Shown: piece after piece, positions 6,772-12,984 of the stretch
Layout: each line of letters begins with the position of its first letter
Numbering within the stretch: the stretch's first letter is position 1
Assembly: GCA_945614335.1 (NCBI GenBank)
Contig: CALZAP010000009.1
Coordinates: 1 to 13,306 of the forward strand
Source of the DNA: an uncultured Prevotella sp.
GTDB taxonomy: Bacteria; Bacteroidota; Bacteroidia; Bacteroidales; Bacteroidaceae
DNA length: 13,306 nt
Direction of reading: 5' to 3'
The notes under the pieces: model-generated
The model's input: only the letters and a program-made list of their open reading frames with translations
Database searches by the model: none
Told to the model about the DNA's origin: nothing
Program-made: the position numbers and the translations under genes

Positions 6772-9111
6772 TTAATATATAAAAATCTTGTAGGCCTTGA
6801 TGTTTCCAGGAACGCCTTGTTCGGCACGGGGAAGGTATTCAAGTGCGGAGACGGTTTGCTCGGCACCAAGGTCGATGACTAACAGATGGGGGAAGTCGCT
6901 GCCGCGCTGGGTCTGCCAGTAGGTTGACTCCTGAAGGTCGAACACTTTGTCGCCGGTGTGGTTGCCAATCTCGTTTTCGCTGTTGGCATACTTCACTGTC
7001 CATGGTTCACGGCTAAGACGTTTTCCGTCGGTGCCTTGCAGATACAGCTCGGCAATGGCTGCCTGGTCGTTGGAGTGAGTGGAGAGACATTCAATGGCAA
7101 GATAGCGGCCTCGGGCCTCTTTGCCAAATTTTACTGTCTGCCATCCGTTGCCGCCATTGAACTCTCCTTTGGCCACCGGTGTGGCAGAGTTAAGGTCGGG
7201 ACGGTCGCCGGGATTGTTGTGCTTGTTGCTTTTCTCAAGGTTTAGCTTGTCGAGCTCTGGCTTGTCCTGGCAGTATGCCACTGCTTCGCCCTTAGGACCA
7301 ACCACGTCGAGCACCACCACCTCGTTCTGTCCTTTCTTCAGCCAGCATCCAGGCACGTAAAGGGTCTGCTGCGGACCGATGTTCCAGAATCGGCCTATGG
7401 CATGACCGTTGACATATACCTGTCCCTTGCCGAACGCTTCCATGTTAATAAACGTGTCGCCCACTTTCTTCAGGTTGAACACTCCGCGGTAGTATCCGGA
7501 TTTGGAGTAGAGAGGAGAGAGGAGTGAGGAGTGAGATATGTTAAGAGCCTTTTGGGCTGTGGCATAGTCGTCGGGAAGTGTGGCTATAGTCCAGTTCTTC
7601 AGGTCTATAGTCTGCTCGTGGCCCTCAATCTCCGATGTCAGTGTCACGCGTTCGGTGATGCCCTTGAAGTCTTTTATGGCACGTCCGAAGTTGATGCGTC
7701 CCATGGCCTCGATGAGTATGGTGAGACGCTGACCGCTCTTTGTGGCGGGCAACATCAGGCTCTTCTCGTTTTTCACACGGTCGATTTTTCCGATGTATTT
7801 ACCGTCGATAAACACCTGAGCAAAGTCGTGGCAGTCGGCAATGGTCAGCAGTGCCGGCTGCGTAATGGCAGGCAGGGTTGTCTCGTATATCATCGAGCCC
7901 CAGCCCATGTCGAGTTCTTCCATGGTCTTTGTGTCGCGGCTCTTCAATGTCTTGTCGATGCCACATGTGATAGGGGCATAGTCGGTGAACTTGAATTGAG
8001 GAACACTGACGATGGGAGCAACGGGCTTCGGAACAGAAGGCATCTTCTTGCCGTCGTTGTATTTCTCCATAGTGCGTCTCAGAATCCAGTATTTCTCAGT
8101 AGGCAGACCCCACTCGTTGATGGGAGCGTCGTAGTCGTAGCTTGTGACGTCGGGAGCGAAGCCGGGACTGTTGGCGCCTGCCCAGTGACCGAAGGAAGTG
8201 CCTCCGTGTGTCATGTAGAGCGAGAAGCTGATGCCCTTTGACAGCATCTCGTCGATGCCGGCCACCATGTCGTCGGCAGGACGTGTCTCGTGGCGTGCTC
8301 CCCATTTGTCGAACCATCCGCTCCAGAACTCAGAGCACATCTTCGGGGCGTTGGGACGCAGTTCTCCCAGTCGGCGGAACTGCTGGTCGATGTTGGCACC
8401 TGTGCCGAAGTTCATTGTCCATGTGAGATCGTCGAGGCCGTTGTTGGTGAAATTGCTCGACCAGTCGCACTGGAACAGGGCCACCTTGTCGAATCCCGAC
8501 TGCCTGACGATGTCGCGTATTTCAGACACGTAAGGCTTGTCGGTGCCGTATGAACCATACTCGTTTTCCACCTGAACCATGATGATAGGTCCGCCGTTTT
8601 CCACGGTGAGCGGAGCGAGCTGCTTTCCCACTTCTTTCTCAAACAGCCGCACTCTTTCCATAAAGTACGGGTCGCGTTCGCGCAGCTTGATGTCTTTCTT
8701 TTTAAGGAGCCACCATGGCAGTCCGCCCATTTCCCATTCCGCGCAGACATAAGGTCCAGGCCTTACGATGACGAACATGTCGTTTTTCTGTGCCAGCCTG
8801 CAGAATTCTGCCACGTCGTTTTGTCCAGTGAAGTCGTACTCGCCTTCCTTCTGTTCGTGAATGTTCCAAAACACATAGAGGCAGAGGGTGTTCATGCCAA
8901 GAGCCTTGCACATCTTGATGCGGTGCTCCCAGTATGGCCGTGGAATGCGTGGGTAATGCACTTCTGCCGCTTTCACCACAAAAGGTTTCCCGTCCATGAG
9001 GAATGTTTTGTCGCCCACGGCAAACTCGTGTTTCACATCGGCTGCCTGAGCAGTGAGCGATGTCACGGTTATGGCAGCTGCAAGACAAAAAGTCTTAATG
9101 AATCTGTTCAT
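6772..9111 (-). CDS. GH35 beta-galactosidase, secreted, with C-terminal F5/8C-like domain
   Basis: A 779-residue glycoside hydrolase family 35 enzyme that should remove terminal beta-linked galactose from polysaccharides or glycans, probably in the periplasm. MNRFIKTFCLAAAITVTSLT followed by AQA and AD is a Sec signal peptide with an AxA site; no lipobox is present. The GGPIIMVQVENEYG signature (173-186) carries the acid/base Glu184, and SEFWSGWFDKWG (260-271) carries the nucleophile Glu261. Residues about 400-605 hold the jelly-roll regions typical of GH35, with YVNGHAIGRFWNIGPQQTLYVPG (566-588). About 640-779 resembles an F5/8-type C (CBM32-like) domain. A start at TTG 9153 would sit inside the -7 promoter element, so ATG 9111 is chosen. 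A low-complexity insert encodes about residues 526-536. No SusC/D or sulfatase neighbours are visible. Confidence 0.92.
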   Translation of the reverse strand: MNRFIKTFCLAAAITVTSLTAQAADVKHEFAVGDKTFLMDGKPFVVKAAEVHYPRIPRPYWEHRIKMCKALGMNTLCLYVFWNIHEQKEGEYDFTGQNDVAEFCRLAQKNDMFVIVRPGPYVCAEWEMGGLPWWLLKKKDIKLRERDPYFMERVRLFEKEVGKQLAPLTVENGGPIIMVQVENEYGSYGTDKPYVSEIRDIVRQSGFDKVALFQCDWSSNFTNNGLDDLTWTMNFGTGANIDQQFRRLGELRPNAPKMCSEFWSGWFDKWGARHETRPADDMVAGIDEMLSKGISFSLYMTHGGTSFGHWAGANSPGFAPDVTSYDYDAPINEWGLPTEKYWILRRTMEKYNDGKKMPSVPKPVAPIVSVPQFKFTDYAPITCGIDKTLKSRDTKTMEELDMGWGSMIYETTLPAITQPALLTIADCHDFAQVFIDGKYIGKIDRVKNEKSLMLPATKSGQRLTILIEAMGRINFGRAIKDFKGITERVTLTSEIEGHEQTIDLKNWTIATLPDDYATAQKALNISHSSLLSPLYSKSGYYRGVFNLKKVGDTFINMEAFGKGQVYVNGHAIGRFWNIGPQQTLYVPGCWLKKGQNEVVVLDVVGPKGEAVAYCQDKPELDKLNLEKSNKHNNPGDRPDLNSATPVAKGEFNGGNGWQTVKFGKEARGRYLAIECLSTHSNDQAAIAELYLQGTDGKRLSREPWTVKYANSENEIGNHTGDKVFDLQESTYWQTQRGSDFPHLLVIDLGAEQTVSALEYLPRAEQGVPGNIKAYKIFIY
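7504..7535. repeat. Purine-rich 7-bp-phased tract inside the GH35 gene
   Basis: Thirty-two bases on the plus strand contain only G, A and T, including GGAGTGA twice in tandem (7521-7534) and GGAGAGA/GGAGTAG variants. On the coding strand it is a C/T-rich run giving the Ser/Leu-rich segment SHSSLLSPLYS between the regions ending DDYATAQKALN and starting KSGYYRGVFNL. The reading frame is intact. It resembles the short repeats seen at intergenic sites more than ordinary coding sequence. Confidence 0.55.
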
Positions 9112-9150
9112 ATTATTTGTCGTTATTCGGTTTGTTATAGATTTCGTGTG

Positions 9151-9158
9151 CAAAGATA
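9151..9158 (-). promoter_or_regulatory. -7 element TATCTTTG of the GH35 gene
   Basis: TATCTTTG followed by CA matches the Bacteroidota -7 consensus on the minus strand and predicts a leader of about 33 bases before ATG 9111. The -33 position reads CCCT, a poor match, which is common at activator-dependent genes. An imperfect hairpin or operator-like inverted repeat (TAGAAAA near 9184-9190 with TTTTCTA near 9196-9202) lies upstream. The remaining divergent gap to the transporter is A/T-rich and shows no gene. Confidence 0.45.
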
Positions 9159-9310
9159 CCTATTTCCGTCCATAATCAGGGGATAGAAAATGTTTTTTTT
9201 CTACCAATATCTGACAAAACCGTGTTATTGTTCTACAAACGTGGTTATGTTGCCCAATCCCAAACGTCTTAATATAAGTTAATATTTCGATGAATTATAG
9301 AAAGTTTCGA

Positions 9311-9387
9311 AATTTTGCATTAATTTTGCACGTTGTGTGTAATACATATTACAACGATGTTACAATAATATGATAAAACTATTAAAA
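9311..9387 (+). repeat. 11-bp-phased direct repeats before the first Na/Pi transporter
   Basis: AATTTTGCA occurs exactly twice, at 9311 and 9322, 11 bases apart. After a phase shift, four more 9-base words follow on an 11-base period: ATATTACAA (9346), ATGTTACAA (9357), ATATGATAA (9368) and CTATTAAAA (9379). The second matches the first at 8 of 9 positions, and the third and fourth at 7 of 9. An 11-bp period places sites on one DNA face, as in arrays bound by PhoB/OmpR-type regulators. The low-GC background weakens the later units. The 7-2-7 palindrome TGTAATA-CA-TATTACA (9338-9353) overlaps the first unit. Confidence 0.4.
9321..9328 (+). promoter_or_regulatory. -7 element TAATTTTG of the first Na/Pi transporter
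   Basis: TAATTTTG followed by CA fits TAnnTTTG and lies 69 bases before ATG 9398. The leader would be about 60 bases. The -33 position (TAGA) is a poor match. The element overlaps the second copy of an exact AATTTTGCA direct repeat. Confidence 0.45.
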
Positions 9388-9397
9388 CAATGTGTAT

Positions 9398-11107
9398 ATG
9401 TCTGTTTGGATATTTTTTAGGTTGATAGGAGCTCTCGCCCTGCTGATGTTTGGTATGAAGTCGATGAGCGACAGCTTGCAGAAGATGGCAGGACCACAGT
9501 TGCGACACGTGTTGGGCACGATGACCACCAACCGCTTTACGGGTATTCTGTCTGGCGCACTCATCACGGCCGCAGTGCAGTCATCCACCGCCACTACGGT
9601 GATGACAGTGTCGTTTGTGAATGCCGGACTGCTTACCTTGGCACAGGCCATCTCGGTGATTATGGGTGCGAATATAGGTACTACGCTGACGGCGTGGATT
9701 ATGAGTGCCGGTTTCTCGTTTAACATCACCGACTTTGTATGGCCCGCCTTCTTTATAGCCATATTGCTTATATACAGCAAGAAACGCAAGATATTCGGCG
9801 ACTTTATCTTCGGCATCTCCTTTATGTTCCTCGGACTTGGAACTCTCCGACAGACAGGCATCGACATGGACCTTTCGCACAACCAAACGGTATTAGACTT
9901 TTTTTCCAGTTTTGACCCCAACAGCTTCTTGACCACAATAACATTCCTCGTGATAGGCAGTGTGCTGACAATGTGTGTGCAGTCGTCGGCTGCAGTGATG
10001 GCAATCACGATGATACTTTGTTCGACAGGCGTGTTGCCTATATACCAGGGCATTGCTCTCGTGATGGGTGAGAACATTGGAACCACGGTGACATCAAACA
10101 TTGCCGCCCTCACCGCCAACACTCAGGCCCGGCGTGCCGCCCTTGCCCACATGTTCTTCAATGTGTTTGGAGTGTTGTGGATTTTATGTGTGTTCCGTCC
10201 CTTCATCGATGTTGTTTGCGGTTTTGTAAGCTACGACGCCACAATGGTGAAGGGCGACCCCGGCTTCATCAGCAATGCAGCCAAGCTGTCGTTTGTGCTT
10301 GCCGCCTTCCACACCTCGTTTAACATTGCCAACACGTCTATACTCGTATGGTTTATTCCTCAGATAGAAAAACTGGTGTGTAAGGTGATAAAGCCAAAGA
10401 AGAATGTAGACGAGGACGACTTCCGGCTTCGTTTTATCCAGACCGGTATTATGAAAACTCCGGAAATATCTGTGCTTGAGGCGCAAAAGGAGATTCACTC
10501 TTTTGCAGAACGCATACAGAGAATGTTTGGCATGGTGCGTGAACTGCTTGCGGAGACCAATCAGGACAAGTTTGTGAAGCTTTATTCGAGAATAGAAAAG
10601 TATGAGGGCATTTCTGACAATATGGAAATTGAAATTGCCAAGTATCTGAACAACGTGAGCAACTCACATCTCTCTGACGACACCAAGGCGAAGATTCGCG
10701 CCATGCTTCGCGAGATTTCGGAGCTCGAGAGCATTGGCGACAGCTGCTACAACATTGCCAGAAGCATCAACAGACGAATGAGGGGCAAGGAAGACTTCAC
10801 TGAGCAACAGTATGAGCACATACACCAGATGATGGAACTCACGGATGACGCCTTGTCGCAAATGATTGTTACGCTTGTGGGACATAAGGCTGAGAACGAC
10901 ATCAACCGCTCGTTTAATATTGAAAACGAGATTAACAACTATCGTAACCAGCTGAGAAGCCAAAACATAAACGACGTGGACAATCATCTATACACTTACG
11001 CCATCGGTACAATGTATATGGACATAATACAGGAGTGTGAGAAACTCGGAGATTATGTAGTGAATGTGGTGGAAGCACGAATGGGAGTAAAGAAGTTTAC
11101 GAGTTGA
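9398..11107 (+). CDS. Na/Pi cotransporter family protein with PhoU-like domain (paralogue 1)
   Basis: A 569-residue inner-membrane protein with two Na/Pi cotransporter (NptA/type II-like) repeats followed by a cytoplasmic PhoU-like helical domain. The repeat signatures are paired: QSSTATT (61-67) with GANIGTT (90-96), and QSSAAV (195-200) with GENIGTT (224-230). About eight to nine hydrophobic segments lie between residues 4 and 325. The region from about 355 to 560 is helical and charged (AMLREISELESIGDSCYNIAR, 435-455) and resembles PhoU. Sodium-coupled phosphate transport is the family expectation; some bacterial members export or balance phosphate, so direction is uncertain. ATG 9398 is chosen over GTG 9392 because the paralogue begins MSIWIFFKIIG, matching MSVWIFFRLIG. 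The last two residues and the stop lie inside a hairpin arm. Confidence 0.92.
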   Translation: MSVWIFFRLIGALALLMFGMKSMSDSLQKMAGPQLRHVLGTMTTNRFTGILSGALITAAVQSSTATTVMTVSFVNAGLLTLAQAISVIMGANIGTTLTAWIMSAGFSFNITDFVWPAFFIAILLIYSKKRKIFGDFIFGISFMFLGLGTLRQTGIDMDLSHNQTVLDFFSSFDPNSFLTTITFLVIGSVLTMCVQSSAAVMAITMILCSTGVLPIYQGIALVMGENIGTTVTSNIAALTANTQARRAALAHMFFNVFGVLWILCVFRPFIDVVCGFVSYDATMVKGDPGFISNAAKLSFVLAAFHTSFNIANTSILVWFIPQIEKLVCKVIKPKKNVDEDDFRLRFIQTGIMKTPEISVLEAQKEIHSFAERIQRMFGMVRELLAETNQDKFVKLYSRIEKYEGISDNMEIEIAKYLNNVSNSHLSDDTKAKIRAMLREISELESIGDSCYNIARSINRRMRGKEDFTEQQYEHIHQMMELTDDALSQMIVTLVGHKAENDINRSFNIENEINNYRNQLRSQNINDVDNHLYTYAIGTMYMDIIQECEKLGDYVVNVVEARMGVKKFTS

Positions 11108-11161
11108 CAAGTTAATTGCCTGACTGCCAAATGCAGCAAAAGTAATAACTTGTCAACTCGT
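11099..11161. repeat. Long inverted repeat between the convergent transporter genes
   Basis: A 16-base arm (11099-11114, containing AGTTGACAAGT) is exactly complementary to 11146-11161, with 31 bases between. The interior can pair further (TTGC 11116-11119 with GCAA 11136-11139, and TG with CA), giving a long bulged stem. The left arm supplies the last two codons and the TGA stop of the upstream transporter. A further direct copy of ACTTGTCAACT lies at 11172-11182. It probably works as a terminator for one or both genes, but its repeat nature suggests a dispersed element. Confidence 0.6.
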
Positions 11162-11181
11162 CAACTTGTTTACTTGTCAAC

Positions 11182-11209
11182 TTTCAATTTTCAATTTTCA
11201 ATTTTCAAC
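11182..11209. repeat. TTTCAAT heptad tandem repeat, four units
   Basis: TTTCAAT is repeated three times (from 11182, 11189 and 11196), with a fourth unit TTTCAAC at 11203. On the minus strand the repeat is read by the second transporter gene and provides its last five residues (LKIEN) and its TGA stop (11193-11191). A T run follows at 11210-11215. Confidence 0.75.
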
Positions 11210-12903
11210 TTTTTTACGCCCATTCTTGCCTCGATGACGTTTATCACGTAGTCGCCGAGCTTTTCACATTCGCTCACGATATCCATATACATGGTGCCGA
11301 TGGCGTATGAGTACTCGTGGTCGTTGACGTCATTGATATTCTGATTGCGCAACTGGTTGCGGTAGTTGTTTATCTCGTTCTCTATGTTGAAAGAGCGGTT
11401 GACGTCGAAGTTGTCCTTGCGGCCAAGCAACAGCACGTTCATCTGACAGAGCGAGTCGTCGGTCAGCTCCATCATCTGGTGGATGTGCTCATACTGACGC
11501 TCTGTGAAGTCTTCCTTGCTTGAAGCCTTGCGGTTGAGAGTGCGCGCGATGTGGTAGCAGCTGTCGCCAATGCTCTCGAGTTCGGAAATCTCGCGAAGCA
11601 TGGCGCGAATCTTTGCCTTGGTGTCGTCGGAAAGGTGGGCGTCGCTCACTCCGTCGAGATATTTCGCTATCTCTATCTCCATGTTGTCGGTGATGCTTTC
11701 ATACTTTTCAATGCGTGTGAAGAGTTTGTTGAAGGCGGAGGAGTCGGTGGTGCCGAGCAGTTCGCGTACGAAAGAGTACATCTTGTGAACTCGTTCGGCA
11801 AAGAGCTGTATCTCCTTCTGTGCTTCCAAAACCGAGAGCTCCGGAGTCTTCATGATGGTGTTGCCACCAATATACTGAAGGCGGAACTCCTCTTCGTCTT
11901 CATGTGTCTTCGGCTTGATGATGTGGCATACCAGTTTCTCTATCTGAGGAATGAACCATATAAGCACAAATGTGTTGGTGACATTAAAAGCCGTGTGGAA
12001 AGCGGCAAGGATGATGGGCAGGCGCTTGGCTAACTGCTGTGGAGTGAGTGAGCGGTCGTTAGGGTCGTAGTCGACGAAGTCGCATACCAAGTTTACAAAT
12101 GGATAGAAAAGGCAGAGAACCCAGATAACGCCTATCACGTTGAACACCAAGTGGGCAAGAGCGGCGCGGCGGGCCTGTGCGTTGGCTCCGAGAGCGGCGA
12201 GGTTGGCAGTGGCCGTGGTTCCGATGTTCTCACCCATAACGAGAGCGATGCCAAGATAGATGGGCAGCACGCCAGTGGAGCAGAGCAGGATGGTGATGGC
12301 CATCACGGCAGCCGACGACTGCACTATGCAGGTGATCAGGGTGCCTATAAGGAGGAAGATGATGATGGTGAGGTGGCTGCCTGTGTCGAAGGAGCTGAAA
12401 AATTCAATTACTGCAGGATTATGTTCGAGGTCGAGTTCCTTTCCGGCTCCGCTGAGAAGTACAAGTGAGAAAAACAAGAAAGCAATACCAAAAAGGAAGT
12501 CTCCGATATAACGTTTGCTCTTGGAGTAGATGAGCATGATGCCTAAGAAGAAGGCGGGGAAGATGACTGTCGTGAGGTCTACATTGAATCCTAAACTCAT
12601 GATCCAGGCAGTGAGAGTGGTTCCGATGTTGGCTCCCATTATCACCGAGATGGCTTGTGCAAGGGTCAGCAGGCCGGCGTTGACAAACGATACGGTCATC
12701 ACCGTGGTGGCTGAAGAAGACTGCACGGAGCAGGTTACGAACATACCGGTCAGCATGCCAGTAAACCGGTTTTTGGTCATCGTCGCGAGAATGTGGCGAA
12801 GGTGTGAGCCGGCCATCTTCTGCAAGGCCTCGCTCATCACTTTCATACCGTAGATCAACAGTGCAAGTGATCCGATAATCTTAAAAAAAATCCAAATCGA
12901 CAT
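11191..12903 (-). CDS. Na/Pi cotransporter family protein with PhoU-like domain (paralogue 2)
   Basis: A 570-residue paralogue of the preceding transporter, in the opposite orientation. The first 100 residues align without gaps and I count 78 identities. It keeps both signature pairs (QSSSATT 61-67, GANIGTT 90-96, QSSAAV 195-200, GENIGTT 224-230) and the PhoU-like tail (AMLREISELESIGDSCY, 434-450; RSFNIENEINNYRNQLR, 503-519). It should be an inner-membrane sodium/phosphate carrier with a regulatory cytoplasmic domain. Differences cluster at 145-160 and in the 280-295 loop, where it has one or two residues fewer. ATG 12903 gives the same N-terminus as the paralogue. No clear promoter lies in the 81-base divergent gap; a -7 match lies further up, inside the kinase gene. 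The C-terminal LKIEN is encoded by heptad repeats. Confidence 0.92.
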   Translation of the reverse strand: MSIWIFFKIIGSLALLIYGMKVMSEALQKMAGSHLRHILATMTKNRFTGMLTGMFVTCSVQSSSATTVMTVSFVNAGLLTLAQAISVIMGANIGTTLTAWIMSLGFNVDLTTVIFPAFFLGIMLIYSKSKRYIGDFLFGIAFLFFSLVLLSGAGKELDLEHNPAVIEFFSSFDTGSHLTIIIFLLIGTLITCIVQSSAAVMAITILLCSTGVLPIYLGIALVMGENIGTTATANLAALGANAQARRAALAHLVFNVIGVIWVLCLFYPFVNLVCDFVDYDPNDRSLTPQQLAKRLPIILAAFHTAFNVTNTFVLIWFIPQIEKLVCHIIKPKTHEDEEEFRLQYIGGNTIMKTPELSVLEAQKEIQLFAERVHKMYSFVRELLGTTDSSAFNKLFTRIEKYESITDNMEIEIAKYLDGVSDAHLSDDTKAKIRAMLREISELESIGDSCYHIARTLNRKASSKEDFTERQYEHIHQMMELTDDSLCQMNVLLLGRKDNFDVNRSFNIENEINNYRNQLRNQNINDVNDHEYSYAIGTMYMDIVSECEKLGDYVINVIEARMGVKKLKIEN

Positions 12904-12930
12904 ATTTTTACTTAAATTAGTTATGCTTTC

Positions 12931-12961
12931 TTTGATATGTCATTTTTTTGACGTACTTTTA
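12931..12961 (+). promoter_or_regulatory. Promoter of the nucleoside kinase gene
   Basis: TTTG (12931-12934) is followed after 19 bases by TACTTTTA (12954-12961), one mismatch from TAnnTTTG. The predicted leader is about 15-25 bases before ATG 12985. The spacing equals that of the CoA-transferase promoter. Confidence 0.6.
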
Positions 12962-12984
12962 CAGCCGTAAAACCATAAAACGAC

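Noticed and set aside
7531..8241. A 236-codon plus-strand frame opposite the GH35 gene
   Set aside because: It is antisense to a clear enzyme with both catalytic residues. No promoter or family was recognised.
9112..9153. N-terminal extension of the GH35 protein from TTG 9153
   Set aside because: The TTG lies inside the predicted -7 element, and the downstream ATG 9111 gives a clean signal peptide.
9184..9202. Inverted repeat TAGAAAA/TTTTCTA upstream of the GH35 promoter as a terminator
   Set aside because: It lies between divergent promoters, where no transcript should end, and consists mostly of A and T runs.
9221..9251. Imperfect direct repeat CGTGTTATTGTT and CGTGGTTATGTT in the divergent gap
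   Set aside because: Only 9 of 12 positions match and there is no second line of evidence. It might be an activator site for the GH35 gene, but it is too weak to list.
9338..9353. Palindrome TGTAATA-CA-TATTACA as an independent operator
   Set aside because: It overlaps the 11-bp-phased array, and such short low-GC palindromes are common. I list it only as part of that array.
9382..10122. A 246-codon minus-strand frame within transporter 1, mirrored at 12530-12853 within transporter 2
   Set aside because: Both are antisense shadows of the same conserved gene. Their similarity follows from the paralogy of the sense genes, not from a second protein.
11146..11209. Possible CRISPR-like array from clustered repeats
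   Set aside because: The units are 7-11 bp with no unique spacers of regular length and no cas genes nearby.
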